From contig NZ_QHLY01000012.1 in assembly GCF_003185895.1 (NCBI RefSeq), positions 1,639,844-1,703,843 on the forward strand: a stretch of 64,000 nucleotides of DNA, read 5' to 3'. Both the position numbers and the translations under genes were made by a program. Shown here piece by piece: positions 8,325 through 17,183 of this stretch (the first letter of the stretch is position 1; every line of letters begins with the position of its first letter). The notes under the pieces are model-generated. The model made no database searches, was not told the DNA's origin, and was given only the letters and a program-made list of their open reading frames with translations. Origin of the DNA: Cryobacterium arcticum (GTDB taxonomy: Bacteria > Actinomycetota > Actinomycetes > Actinomycetales > Microbacteriaceae).

Positions 8325-8555
8325 ATGAGGAACCGTAAGAGCAGGGCGAATGACCCGAAGGGCACGGTCAGCGTCGATCGCGCTTGGTGGAGTCGTTCGC
8401 CCGACCGCGGCGGCTACCCCGGACTCGAGGGCGACTTCGAGTCCGAGCGCCGTCGTGCGGCCGCCGCCAGCGACGAGAAGGTGGAACCCTACGAGCACGG
8501 CGAGGGTGCCACTGCCGTGTTGCCGGTCACCGAACCGGGCCAGACCCACCCCTGA
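8325..8555 (+). CDS. small hydrophilic protein of unknown function
   Basis: A 76-residue charged protein (MRNRKSRANDPKG...) without cysteine, signal peptide or membrane segment. I do not recognise it. The main support for a real gene is the strong promoter at 8291-8318, which would place the transcription start on the ATG. The downstream neighbour is convergent. Its N-terminal basic half and acidic, disordered-looking C-terminal half suggest a small accessory protein, but no function can be given. Confidence 0.55.
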   Translation: MRNRKSRANDPKGTVSVDRAWWSRSPDRGGYPGLEGDFESERRRAAAASDEKVEPYEHGEGATAVLPVTEPGQTHP

Positions 8556-8648
8556 CGCGTCCATCGGCACAACCGGTCGCGGGTTCCGCGACCGGGATCT
8601 CGGTGTGCGCCCCGACACCTTTTCCGGCGCCGGCTCTCCGAGCGCCGG

Positions 8649-9572
8649 CTATTCCAACGCCACAGTGACCTTGCCGCGCAGGTGGCCCGCGGCCAGGTGC
8701 CGGTAGGCATCCTGCACCCGTTCCACCGGGTACACGCTGTCGATCGGCAGCTGCACCTCGCCGCCCGCGATAAGGTCGGCCAGCGCGGCCAACGCACCCG
8801 GCTCGGCGCTCTGCCCGCCGACCCCGGCGATGCCTTCCTCCGCCCGGTAGCCGCGGGCGGCGATGGTGTTGATCCGCCGGCCGGGCACGCCCAGGGCGAG
8901 CGCGGCGTCGATCGTGGCCGGGCCGTTGTTGTCGAGCGCGGCCGTGTAGCGCGGTGCCACTTCGCGCAGCCGGTCGACGAGGCCGTCACCGTAGGCGACC
9001 GGCACCACGCCGAGCCCGATCAGGAAGTCATGGTTCGCGGCGCTGGCCGTGCCCACCACGGTGGCCCCGGCGCGCAGGGCGAGCTGAGCGGCGAGCACCC
9101 CGACCCCGCCGGCCGCCGCGCTCACCAGCACGGTGTCCGCCGGGGTGAGATGCAGCGAGTGCACGGATGCCCACGCGGCCCGGCCGGCGATGTCCAGCGC
9201 GCCGGCCTCGACGAAGCCCAGTTTCGGCGGCTTGGCGTGCACCTGGTCGGCGTCGATGACCAGGTAGTCGGCTTGGGCGGCCATCCGCAGACCGCCGAAG
9301 ACGGCATCGCCTGCGCTGAAGCCGGTGACGCCCAGGCCGACATGGTCGATGACTCCGGCGAAGTCGTTGCCGTTTCCGCTGGGCGGGGTCACGTTGTAAC
9401 GCGCCGCGGCCGGGCCGCCGGCCAGGATCTTCAGGTCGACCGGGTTGAGGCCGGCGGTGTGCACCCGCACCCGCACCTGGCCCGGACCGGCCTGCGGGGC
9501 TTCGGCGGTGTCGAGCCGCAAGACCTCGAGGGAACCGAACCTGTCGAATCTCACGTAGCGCGCCATCGTCAC
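8649..9572 (-). CDS. zinc-free MDR oxidoreductase, quinone reductase-like
   Basis: 307 residues of the medium-chain dehydrogenase/reductase superfamily. The GroES-like N-terminal half carries AGLNPVDLKILAG. The Rossmann nucleotide motif AAAGGVGVLAAQLA lies near residues 150-163. The structural-zinc cysteines and the catalytic-zinc ligands of alcohol dehydrogenases are absent, which places it with NADPH:quinone reductases and enoyl reductases. The reaction is probably NADPH-dependent reduction of a quinone or enone; the substrate is unknown. An alternative ATG lies two codons inside (MARYVRF). It is divergent from hsp20, with about 200 bp between. Confidence 0.87.
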   Translation of the reverse strand: MTMARYVRFDRFGSLEVLRLDTAEAPQAGPGQVRVRVHTAGLNPVDLKILAGGPAAARYNVTPPSGNGNDFAGVIDHVGLGVTGFSAGDAVFGGLRMAAQADYLVIDADQVHAKPPKLGFVEAGALDIAGRAAWASVHSLHLTPADTVLVSAAAGGVGVLAAQLALRAGATVVGTASAANHDFLIGLGVVPVAYGDGLVDRLREVAPRYTAALDNNGPATIDAALALGVPGRRINTIAARGYRAEEGIAGVGGQSAEPGALAALADLIAGGEVQLPIDSVYPVERVQDAYRHLAAGHLRGKVTVALE

Positions 9573-9706
9573 AGCCTAGACACGCCCATCCGCCCGGTCG
9601 AGGGGTGGGCCGGGTGCAGGCCCCGTGATATCGATTCGCTGACCGCGAACACCGGGCCGGCCAGACCGGTTGCGAGCGGTCGCCGAATCGCAAAAAATTA
9701 ATCGTA

Positions 9707-9727
9707 GTTGAGTCGTGCCGACTCAAG
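9707..9727 (+). promoter_or_regulatory. HAIR operator for HspR upstream of hsp20
   Basis: GTTGAGT-N7-ACTCAAG matches the HAIR consensus CTTGAGT-N7-ACTCAAG in all but the first base. HAIR is the binding site of the heat-shock repressor HspR in actinobacteria. It precedes a TTGACA-like hexamer at 9729-9734. A small CCGGGT/ACCCGG inverted repeat follows at 9741-9758. Confidence 0.85.
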
Positions 9728-9773
9728 TTTGACACCCAGGCCGGGTCGCAAAACCCGGCGCGCGCCCCGCGTG

Positions 9774-10139
9774 ATGCCGATGGACCTCTATCGGGCCGGT
9801 GATGTCTACGTACTGAACGCCGACATGCCCGGCATCGACCCCGGCTCGGTCGACATCGACGTGGACGGGCAGTTGCTCACCATTCGAGGTGAGCGCACCC
9901 TCGCGAACCACGAAAACGTGAAGTGGCTCACCCGGGAGCGCACGTCCGGGTCGTTCCTGCGCCAGCTGAACCTCGGCCAGGGCATCGACCTCGACAACAT
10001 CAGCGCCACCTACGCCAACGGCGTGCTCTCGGTGACGATTCCGGTGAGCGAGGCCGCCAAGCCGCGGAAGATCGAAATCAGCAGCGAAAAGCAGGAAACG
10101 GTGACGCTGAAGGAAGGCGAGAAGCGTCTCAACGCCTGA
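9774..10139 (+). CDS. Hsp20 small heat-shock protein, short N-terminal arm
   Basis: An alpha-crystallin-domain chaperone. The domain runs almost from the start (MPMDLYRAGDVYVLNADMPG) to the closing IPVSEAAKPRKIEI, with a short acidic tail. Small heat-shock proteins form oligomers that hold unfolding proteins for ATP-dependent refolding. Relatives in this family usually carry 25-30 extra residues before the MPMDL segment. Here the frame upstream reaches only a TTG at 9708, inside the HAIR operator, so the true start is GTG 9771, ATG 9774 or ATG 9780 and the N-terminal arm is missing. There is no good ribosome site. Regulation by HspR is expected from the HAIR site. A strong terminator follows at 10154-10200. 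Confidence 0.85.
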   Translation: MPMDLYRAGDVYVLNADMPGIDPGSVDIDVDGQLLTIRGERTLANHENVKWLTRERTSGSFLRQLNLGQGIDLDNISATYANGVLSVTIPVSEAAKPRKIEISSEKQETVTLKEGEKRLNA

Positions 10140-10153
10140 CGCCGCAAACCGAG

Positions 10154-10200
10154 AAAAAGACAGGATTCCAAGGAATTAGGTCCTTGGGTCCTGTCTTTTT
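10154..10200. terminator. strong intrinsic terminator after hsp20
   Basis: The arms AAAAAGACAGGA and TCCTGTCTTTTT, with an inner CCAAGGA/TCCTTGG stem, end in five T. The A-run on the other side makes it potentially bidirectional. Confidence 0.9.
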
Positions 10201-10304
10201 GCGTGTTGTACACGCTAAGTTCATATTTCTCTGATCGACTGAATTTGTAGCATCCGCAGCGCAATCCCCGTAAAGTGCCTAAGTACCAAACGAATGGAAG
10301 CTCC

Positions 10305-11243
10305 GTGAGCATTCGAACGGCCGAATACCCCAGGCCGGATTATTTCCTTCTCCACCTCAGTGACACGCACCTGCTAGCAGACGGTAACCGTCTCTACGGC
10401 AGCGTCGACAGCACCGCACACGTGCAACGGTTGATCGCGGATGTGGAGGCGTCAGGCGGCAGGCCCGACGCCATCATCATCACCGGCGACCTGGCCGACA
10501 AGGGCGAGCCCGATGCCTACGCGAAACTGCGCAGCATTGTGGAGCCCGCCGCCGAGCGCCTCGGAGCGAAGCTGCTCTGGGTGATGGGCAACCACGACAA
10601 CCGGGCGAACTTCCGCACCGAGTTGCTCGGCCAGGAGCCCAGCCTCGCCCCGATCGACCACGTCGATTACGTCGGTGGCCTGCGCATCATCACCTTCGAC
10701 ACCACCGTGCCGGGCAGCCACTACGGCGAGATCTCCGACCGCCAGCTGGAGTGGCTCAGCGAGCAGCTCAGTTTTCCGGCGCCGGATGGCACGATCCTCG
10801 CGATGCACCACCCGCCGGTGCCGAGCATGCTCGACCTGTCCGTGTCGGTGGAGCTGCGCGACCAGGCCAGCCTGGCGCAGGTGCTGCGCGGCACGGATGT
10901 GCGCAGCATCCTCGCCGGACACCTGCACTACTCCTCCACCGCGACTTTCGCCGGAATCCCGGTGTCGGTGGCCTCGGCCACCTGCTACACCCAGGACCTC
11001 AACGTGCCCGTCGGAGGCACCCGCGGCCGGGACGGCGCGCGGGCGTTCAACCTCGTACACGTCTACGCCGACACCGTGCTGCACTCGGTGGTGCCGCTGG
11101 GCGAGTTCGCCCCGCTGGACTACATCGACCCGGCCGAAAGCGCCCGTCGCCTGGCCGCCTCCGGCATCGAGATCATGCCGGCGGGTAGTCTCCCCGCGTA
11201 CCGTGAGCCGCCAATGACCAGGCCGATCCCGGTTCTGCGATAA
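10305..11243 (+). CDS. calcineurin-like metallophosphoesterase (CpdA/3',5'-cyclic phosphodiesterase type)
   Basis: 312 residues from GTG 10305, which has GGAAG five bases upstream; the frame is open to GTG 10275 without a ribosome site. The five metallophosphoesterase motifs are present in order: SDTH (19-22), GDLADKG (61-67), GNHDNR (95-100), MHHPPV and GHLHYS. They form a two-metal site. The closest group hydrolyses cyclic nucleotides or related phosphodiesters in the cytoplasm; there is no signal peptide. The last 71 bp overlap the 3' end of the Stealth gene on the other strand. Confidence 0.9.
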   Translation: MSIRTAEYPRPDYFLLHLSDTHLLADGNRLYGSVDSTAHVQRLIADVEASGGRPDAIIITGDLADKGEPDAYAKLRSIVEPAAERLGAKLLWVMGNHDNRANFRTELLGQEPSLAPIDHVDYVGGLRIITFDTTVPGSHYGEISDRQLEWLSEQLSFPAPDGTILAMHHPPVPSMLDLSVSVELRDQASLAQVLRGTDVRSILAGHLHYSSTATFAGIPVSVASATCYTQDLNVPVGGTRGRDGARAFNLVHVYADTVLHSVVPLGEFAPLDYIDPAESARRLAASGIEIMPAGSLPAYREPPMTRPIPVLR

Positions 11244-12999
11244 CGTCAGCGGTCAATCCGTTGCTGGTGCCGAGGACACTCTCGATGAGGGTGTCCTCGC
11301 CGTGCTGGCTTTCGGCGATGACGCTTTCGCGTTCCCACGGGGCCACGATCGGGAAGTAACGCTCGAGGAAGTCGGTGACGGCCTCGGTGCGCACCTCGTC
11401 ACTGATCTCGGGGAAGCTGCCGTCGTTGAGGCAGAACATGTCCTGGTCGCGGCGCTTGAGCAGCTTGTTCATCTGGCGCAGCGCGAGCTTGAGCGTGGTC
11501 TCCACATAGAGCGAACGCACCTGGGTCTGCTCCACAGCCCGGCCGGTGGCCAGGGCGTAGTAGTGGTACAGCGAGTTGGTCACCGAGATGTCGGTGGCCG
11601 AGCGGAACCGGCTCTTCATGGTGCGGTCGAAGTCCTCGGGGAATTCGGCTTCGAGCTCGAACATGACACTCTTGCGCAGCGGTGCCGGGGTGTGCTCGAG
11701 GTGCCGGGTGGTGACCTTGCCGAAGCGTTCGCGCAGCAGCGCCCGGTTCACCCGGGCGGCGTTCTCGAAGCCGCTGCGGCTGGGGTCGTTGTCGCCCAGG
11801 CCGATGCGGGTGGCTGCCTCGACGAACTTGGTGATGCCGCCGGGTGAGAAGAACAGCTCCGGGCCGACCGGTCGGCCGAGGAACATGTCGTCGTTCGAGT
11901 AGATGAAGTGCTCGGCGATGCCCGGGATGTGGTGCAGCTGGCTCTCCACGGCGTGCGAGTTGTGGGTGGGCAGCGCCGAGGTGTCGGGGAAGAAGTCCTC
12001 GCTGTTCATGATGGTGACCCGCGGGTGGTCGACCAGCCATTCCGGAGCCGGGGAGTCGGTGGCGATGAAGATGCGGCGCACCCAGGGCGCGAACATATAG
12101 ACGCTGCGCAGTGCGTACTTGAGCTCGTCGATCTGCCGGAACCGGGCATCCGAGTCGTCGCCGGAGCCGACGACGTAGTTCTCCATGCGCGCGGCGCGGG
12201 CCTTCTGGAAGTCGGTGGAGGAGCCGTCGACCCAGGAAAAGACCATGTCGATGTCGAAGCTGACGTCGCTGACGAGGTCGTCGAACATGTTCTGCAGGGT
12301 GCGCCAGCTGCGGCCGAAGAGCTCCACGGTGGTTTCGCGGGCCTCGGAGCGGGGCAGGCGCCTGCGCATTAGGGCGTTCTCGACGGGGGCGACGATCTCG
12401 TCTTCGCCGAAGCGCCAGAGTTCGAGCTGGAATGCGGTCTCGGCGCCGTAGCGGAGGCGGCCGATCGGTTCGATGCGCGGCTGGTAGACCCGGAAGACGT
12501 CGGAGGTGCGCAGGTCGGCGAGGGCGCCGTCGGCGAGCAGGGCCGGCCGGGACGGGTCGCCGTCGAGCGGCTTGAGGTAGAACGGGGTGTTGCCGAAGGT
12601 GTCGGCGAGCACTCGGCTGATCTTCTTGCGACGCTTGCGGTTGACGGCGATGACCGGGCGGTCGTGGTCGCCGCGCACCAGGAGGAAGTCGATGCCGGCG
12701 GTGTCGAGCGCCTCGGCCACGGCGAGCAGGTCGCTGACCCTGGATTCGTGCGGGGTGAAATGTCCGTTGATCAGGGCGATCTCGCCCTTGCGCACGACGA
12801 CGTCGTCGCGGTCGAACCGGCGGGTGCGGGTGTCGAGGGTGAGCAGAACCAGTTCGGGTTCGTTGCTGAGCGAGAGCACGGGAATGGAGGCGGTGTCAGG
12901 GGCCGGTTCGGTGACGAGCGTGGGTGCGGCCTCGGAGAAGCCGCGGCCATCGGCGGTGCGCGAGTGTCGTGCAGAGTCGGTGCGGTCGAAGCGAGCCAT
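11173..12999 (-). CDS. Stealth-family sugar-phosphate transferase
   Basis: 608 residues from ATG 12999, which has AAGGAGG just upstream; the frame stays open further but without a ribosome site. The conserved Stealth regions are visible: CR1 [13 protein letters not shown]2 with [21 protein letters not shown] and [15 protein letters not shown], a YSNDDMFLG motif, and later CR3/CR4 segments. Stealth proteins are hexose-1-phosphoryltransferases that build phosphodiester-linked capsule or cell-wall polymers (capsule synthesis in Neisseria, CpsY in mycobacteria). The first 200 residues are an additional domain seen in actinobacterial members. No capsule genes surround it. The 3' end overlaps the metallophosphoesterase gene by 71 bp in convergent orientation. 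Confidence 0.92.
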   Translation of the reverse strand: MARFDRTDSARHSRTADGRGFSEAAPTLVTEPAPDTASIPVLSLSNEPELVLLTLDTRTRRFDRDDVVVRKGEIALINGHFTPHESRVSDLLAVAEALDTAGIDFLLVRGDHDRPVIAVNRKRRKKISRVLADTFGNTPFYLKPLDGDPSRPALLADGALADLRTSDVFRVYQPRIEPIGRLRYGAETAFQLELWRFGEDEIVAPVENALMRRRLPRSEARETTVELFGRSWRTLQNMFDDLVSDVSFDIDMVFSWVDGSSTDFQKARAARMENYVVGSGDDSDARFRQIDELKYALRSVYMFAPWVRRIFIATDSPAPEWLVDHPRVTIMNSEDFFPDTSALPTHNSHAVESQLHHIPGIAEHFIYSNDDMFLGRPVGPELFFSPGGITKFVEAATRIGLGDNDPSRSGFENAARVNRALLRERFGKVTTRHLEHTPAPLRKSVMFELEAEFPEDFDRTMKSRFRSATDISVTNSLYHYYALATGRAVEQTQVRSLYVETTLKLALRQMNKLLKRRDQDMFCLNDGSFPEISDEVRTEAVTDFLERYFPIVAPWERESVIAESQHGEDTLIESVLGTSNGLTADVIAEPGSAWSLAAHGTRGDYPPA

Positions 13000-13391
13000 G
13001 GTCCTCCTTGGAGCAAGTACTGTGTGCGGGTGGCGGTGTTCAGTGGTGCTGAACAGTGAGGGTGTCGAGCGGTGCCTGGCTGTGCAGCGCGGGCTGCGGG
13101 TGCTGTCGTGGTGCGGGCAGATCAATAAGTGGAACTCCGCTGAGCGGGCAGCGATGCGCCAGGCCCCGGAGTATGCGCCCGGGTTTCCCGGGCCACGACA
13201 TCTGATCAAGACCGGGCGTGGTTCCCGCTGAACAGAGTCGTTGTTCTTAGTGTACGTCGCCGCGGGCCGGCCCTCGTGATCCGCGCCGTGGGCCTGGCCC
13301 GCCCAACTGTTCCCGCTCCGGACATTTGCGCCCGGTGCGCCGGCAACAGTTGTCCGCTCGGGCAACAGCTGGGCGGGGTGGATGCGGTGGG
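13000..13391. other. 392-bp intergenic stretch holding Stealth promoter region and palindromes
   Basis: No gene seen. It contains the ribosome site of the Stealth gene at its left edge and a short GC hairpin with 7-bp arms GCCCGGG/CCCGGGC at 13177-13193. It also holds family A repeat copy 2 at 13305-13370. I find no convincing -35/-10 pair. Confidence 0.55.
13305..13370. repeat. 66-bp intergenic palindrome, family A copy 2
   Basis: The reverse complement of this 66-bp block aligns over its whole length with 2180-2245. The central GCGGACAACTGTTGCC and GCGCACCGGGCGCA blocks are almost unchanged. It lies 3' of the thioredoxin-fold gene and 5' of the Stealth gene. Confidence 0.85.
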
Positions 13392-15236
13392 TCAGGCCAG
13401 GGCGGCCGCATCCGTGGTGGGCAGACGACAGACGAAGTCGCGGCAGAGGTAAGCGGTGGGCAGGCCCTGACGGATGCCGCGCTCGGCGAAGAGCTCGAAG
13501 CCGGCGGCGGCGAAGGCCTCGGCCTGCCGCTCGGTGACCACGGCCACCAGGCCCTGGCGGCGCCGGGCCGCATCGACCAGGGCGTCATCCCCTGCCGGCC
13601 GGTCCGGGGTGACCACGACCAGCTGTTCGATGGGGGTGGTGAGCGCGTTGACGAGCCGCAGGGCGGCGCCGAAGGCCAACGGGTTGAGGTCGCCGGTGCC
13701 GACCAGCCGCACCATGCCGGCGGTGGCCGCGTCGCGGTACCGGGCGACCCCGGTGAGCAGGTAGAGCTGCCAGGCCGCCGCGGCGATGGCCGAGAGGCCG
13801 GACGGGTAGGCGCCCTCAGACGGGTCGGTGGCCAGGTCGAGGCCCTGGCCGGTGAGCACCGGATCGGCGCCCTCGGGCGCGCGGAAGACGGCGCCCTCGG
13901 CGGGCAGGGTGCGGTCGACGAGTTCGCGGGCAGCGACCGCGTACCGCACCTCCCCGGTGGCGGTGGCCAGCTCCAGCAGGCCGCCGGCGAACATACCGTA
14001 GTCCTCCAGGGTGGCCACGGCGGGCGAGAGCCGGCCGTCGATCGAGGCGCGCACCAGGGCGCCGTCGGCCCGGCGGTGCAGCTCGAGCAGCCGGTCGGCG
14101 GTGCGACGGGCCAGCTGCACGGCGGTGTCGTCGGCGAACGCCAGCCCGGCCACGGCGAGCGCGCCGATCGCCAGGCCGTTCCAGCCGGTGAGCACCTTGG
14201 CGTCCAACGCCGGCGGGGTCTGCTCGGCGCGAGCGTCTTCGTCGAGGGCGTAGTAGCCGCCCTCGACCCGCGCCCCGTCGACGGTGCTCTCCGAGTCCTG
14301 TGCGCTGGCGAAGCCGCCACCGGGCAACTCCATCACCGCACCGAGAAACCGCACCAGCCCGTCGGCCACGATGCGGGCCCAGTGTTCGCCGGTGAGCATC
14401 CAGGCCCGGGTATAGAGCTCGAGCAGCTGGGCGTTGTCGTAGAGCATGCGTTCGTAGTGCGGGTCGCTCCAGTCCCGGTTCACGGCGTAGCGGAAGAACC
14501 CGCCCTCGACCGGGTCGCGCAGCGGCGACGCGCCCAGGCCCTTGAGGGTGCGCAGTGCCAGATCGCGGCCGTCGGCACGGTCGAGCAACAGGGCCAGGGT
14601 GGGCGAGGCCGGGAATTTGGGGGCACCGCCGAAACCGCCGTAGACCGGGTCCTCCGCGGTCGCGAGCAGGTCGACGACCTCGGCGAGCCGGGCCTGGTCG
14701 GGCAGGTCCGCGCCCATCCCGGCGGGCCGCGCCTGGGCCAGCGCCTCGGCCAGGCCGGCGGCGCTGTCCTCCACGGCGGCGCGGCGCGTGGTCCAGGCAT
14801 CCGTCACCGCGGCGAGTACGTCACGAAACGCCGGATGCCCGGGCAGCGGCGCGGGTGGCGAGTAGGTGCCGGCGTGGAACGGTTTGCCGTCCGGGGTGAC
14901 GAAAACGTTCAGCGGCCAGCCCAGGTTCTGGGTGAACGCGCCGGCGGCGGCGAGGTAGCTGGCGTCCACGTCGGGGTGTTCCTCGCGGTCCACCTTGATG
15001 CTCACGAAGTGTTCGTTGAGGTACGCCGCGACACTTACGTCGCTGAAACTTTCCCGGGCCATCACGTGGCACCAGTGGCAGGTGGCGTACCCGATCGACA
15101 CCAGCACCGGCACGTCGCGGCTCCGGGCCTCGGCGAAGGCGTCGGCGCCCCACGGCTGCCAGTCGACCGGGTTCTCGGCGTGCGAGCGCAGGTAGGGGCT
15201 GATGGCTTCGGCGAGGCGGTTGCTCATGCGGTCCAT
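13392..15236 (-). CDS. YyaL/SSP411-type thioredoxin-fold protein (DUF255)
   Basis: 614 residues. The N-terminal thioredoxin-like domain begins [21 protein letters not shown] and has the family hallmark CHWCHVM, with Cys53 and Cys56. The C-terminal 450 residues form an (alpha/alpha)6-barrel like N-acyl-glucosamine epimerases. The human homologue is spermatogenesis-associated protein 20. The biochemical function of the family is not established; a redox or sugar-related role has been proposed. A second in-frame ATG (MSNRLAEA) at 15227 is also a plausible start. There is no signal peptide. Confidence 0.93.
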   Translation of the reverse strand: MDRMSNRLAEAISPYLRSHAENPVDWQPWGADAFAEARSRDVPVLVSIGYATCHWCHVMARESFSDVSVAAYLNEHFVSIKVDREEHPDVDASYLAAAGAFTQNLGWPLNVFVTPDGKPFHAGTYSPPAPLPGHPAFRDVLAAVTDAWTTRRAAVEDSAAGLAEALAQARPAGMGADLPDQARLAEVVDLLATAEDPVYGGFGGAPKFPASPTLALLLDRADGRDLALRTLKGLGASPLRDPVEGGFFRYAVNRDWSDPHYERMLYDNAQLLELYTRAWMLTGEHWARIVADGLVRFLGAVMELPGGGFASAQDSESTVDGARVEGGYYALDEDARAEQTPPALDAKVLTGWNGLAIGALAVAGLAFADDTAVQLARRTADRLLELHRRADGALVRASIDGRLSPAVATLEDYGMFAGGLLELATATGEVRYAVAARELVDRTLPAEGAVFRAPEGADPVLTGQGLDLATDPSEGAYPSGLSAIAAAAWQLYLLTGVARYRDAATAGMVRLVGTGDLNPLAFGAALRLVNALTTPIEQLVVVTPDRPAGDDALVDAARRRQGLVAVVTERQAEAFAAAGFELFAERGIRQGLPTAYLCRDFVCRLPTTDAAALA

Positions 15237-15438
15237 TGTGCCGCGACTGCCTGCGTTGCGGCTGGTCGCGGCGATATCCGCGGTTCTCGGCCGCGGCAGG
15301 CGCAGCGAAGATCGGCATCCGCTGGGAAGGCTTGCCGAGCGGGCGGGCGGCTGTGAGACTTAACCCTTCGGAGCGCACGATTCGTAGCCGGAGGCAGAGT
15401 GACCCCCACCCGTGAGACCGCGTGAGCGACCCGCCGGC

Positions 15439-16143
15439 ATGACGGAGCGCACGATGACCCCCGCCGAGGCGGCGGCGCTGCTCGAGGTTGCGCTCGATGC
15501 GGGACTCGAGCAGGTGGAGCGGGCCTACCGGTTCCAGGCGCAGCGCTCGCATCCCGACCGGTTGCCGGCGGCGACGTCGGCCGAGCGCGCGGAGGCCGCC
15601 GCCCGGTTCGACAGGTTCACCCTGGCTCGCGCCGTGCTGCGCGAATACGAGGCCGAGCGGATCCGCCACTCCCCCGGCACCGCCGCCACCGGTGCCGAAT
15701 CGGGCGGAAGCGAATTCCCGCCGGGCCGGCCCGGAACCCAGTCGCGCAGCGCCGCGCCGAACTGGGCGGCCGACGAGCCCTACGAGCCGGTGGTGCCCGC
15801 CGGTCCGTGGTTGTTCTGGGTGTGGGTGGGGCTCTATGCGGTCGGCGCCGTGATCTCCTACTTCGGTGGCCCACTGCCCCACTCGGCGGTCGACCTCTGG
15901 TTGCGCCTGCTGCCGCTCGGCCTCGCCGCGGTGGCGTTCGCCCGCACCTCACGGACGGGCTTCCTGGTGGCGGTGGTCGCCTTCGGCGCGCTCACCGCGG
16001 TGCTCACGGTGCTGTTCGCGTCGTTCGGCCCGTTAGTGTCGATGATCCTGCTCGGAGTGCCGGTGCTCGGGCTGGTGTCCATCGGCCGGCAGCGCGGCCC
16101 GGAGCGGCGCGGACCGGCCGGCTCGCCGCATCCGGTCGCCTGA
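15439..16143 (+). CDS. membrane-anchored J-domain protein
   Basis: 234 residues from ATG 15439; the open frame extends to a GTG at 15412 without support. Residues 6-70 form a J-domain with the HPD tripeptide at 38-40 that stimulates DnaK ATPase. A Gly/Ser/Pro-rich linker (about 80-115) follows, and then four hydrophobic segments to the C-terminus. It would present DnaK to the membrane. It is not in an operon with dnaK, and its partner is unknown. The 3' region runs into a tandem repeat array. Confidence 0.82.
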   Translation: MTERTMTPAEAAALLEVALDAGLEQVERAYRFQAQRSHPDRLPAATSAERAEAAARFDRFTLARAVLREYEAERIRHSPGTAATGAESGGSEFPPGRPGTQSRSAAPNWAADEPYEPVVPAGPWLFWVWVGLYAVGAVISYFGGPLPHSAVDLWLRLLPLGLAAVAFARTSRTGFLVAVVAFGALTAVLTVLFASFGPLVSMILLGVPVLGLVSIGRQRGPERRGPAGSPHPVA

Positions 16144-16184
16144 CCCGGTGACCGGGGAGGCACCCGCGTCTCGCGGAACCGTCA

Positions 16185-16431
16185 TCTCGCGAAAGCGGCG
16201 CAACGGTCGCCACAACGCACCCGAAGCAACCACACCCCGCTCTCGCAGAACCGCACCCTCGCGAAGCCGCACTCTCGCGGAGCGCACTCTCGCGAAAGCG
16301 GCGCAACGGTCGCTACAGCGCACCCGAAGCAACCACACCCCCGCTCTCGCAGAACCGCACTCTCGCGAAAGCGGCGAAACGGTCACCAAACGCACCCGAG
16401 GCAACCACAGGGCCGCTCTCGCAGAGCGCGG
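16185..16431. repeat. three direct repeats between convergent genes
   Basis: The units start at 16185 (103 bp), 16288 (73 bp) and 16361 (about 71 bp). Each opens with TCTCGCGAAAGCGGCG and contains GCACCCGAAGCAACCACA or a close variant, followed by GCTCTCGCAGA. The first unit carries a 30-bp insertion that is itself a degenerate copy of the TCTCGCGGA motif. They fill the gap between the J-domain gene and pnuC stop codons. Confidence 0.85.
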
Positions 16432-16436
16432 GCGGG

Positions 16437-17102
16437 TCAGACCGGTGCGACCGCGAGCAGCGCCTGGCGTCGCTGCAACCGACTCCAGATGACGAAGCCG
16501 GTGATGGTGAAGGCACCATAGAACAGGTAGAGGATGGCCGAGGCATAGTAGCCGGCGCTGATCAAGAGGGGCACGCCCACGATGTCGACCGCCACCCAGA
16601 TCAGCCAGAACTCGGTCCAGCCGCGGGCCATGCCGTAGGTGGCCAGGAGGGAGCCGGTGAAGATCCAGGCATCCGCCCAGACCGGTTCGAACGAGCCCAG
16701 CGCACGGAAGATCGGGGTGAGGATGAGCGTGCCGGCGACGAGGCCCAGGCCCAGGCCGATGCGCGCCCGGTTGCTCGCCCAGTGCGGGGCCACGGCCACC
16801 GTGCCGGCGGACCGGCTGCGCGACCACTGTACCCAGCCGTAGACGGACACCACGATGAACATGATCTGGCGGCTGGCCTGGCCGAGCAGGTTGACCGGGT
16901 TGGGCGTGCCGAAGACGGCGCCGAGGAAGACGGTGAAAAGCAGCGCGTTGCCCAGGATGCCGACCGGCCACGCCCACACCTTGCGGCGCATACCGCCGAT
17001 GGCGCTGAGGATGCCGAAGACGTTGCCGATGATCTCCCGCCAGAGAATCGTCTGGGTACCGATCTGCAGCTGGGCGTCAAAAAGCCAGTCGATCAGGGAC
17101 AT
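16437..17102 (-). CDS. pnuC: PnuC nicotinamide riboside transporter
   Basis: 221 residues with about seven membrane segments. The family core ILWREIIGNVFGILSAIGG, the NLLGQASRQ segment and the WVQWSRSR loop are present. PnuC proteins facilitate uptake of nicotinamide riboside, which a kinase traps inside the cell for NAD synthesis. No nadR-like kinase gene is adjacent, and I see no riboswitch or NiaR-like site in the 80 bp upstream. The start ATG follows a weak purine-rich stretch. Its 3' end abuts the tandem repeats. Confidence 0.92.
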   Translation of the reverse strand: MSLIDWLFDAQLQIGTQTILWREIIGNVFGILSAIGGMRRKVWAWPVGILGNALLFTVFLGAVFGTPNPVNLLGQASRQIMFIVVSVYGWVQWSRSRSAGTVAVAPHWASNRARIGLGLGLVAGTLILTPIFRALGSFEPVWADAWIFTGSLLATYGMARGWTEFWLIWVAVDIVGVPLLISAGYYASAILYLFYGAFTITGFVIWSRLQRRQALLAVAPV

Positions 17103-17183
17103 CGTTCACTTCTCTCCCGGATGGGTCGCATCCGTGCACGTCCCAATGTAAGGCGTGCGGGGCGCGCTCTATTCCGGGGAGCG

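Noticed and set aside
9708..9773. TTG 9708 as the start of Hsp20
   Set aside because: It lies within the HAIR operator and before the promoter's -10 region, so it cannot be translated from the same transcript.
13000..13365. N-terminal extension of the Stealth protein to 730 residues
   Set aside because: The extra 122 residues have no ribosome site and include a palindrome. ATG 12999 has a near-perfect AAGGAGG.
16185..16431. A CRISPR array
   Set aside because: The units are long, unequal and contiguous, without unique spacers between constant repeats, and no cas gene is present.
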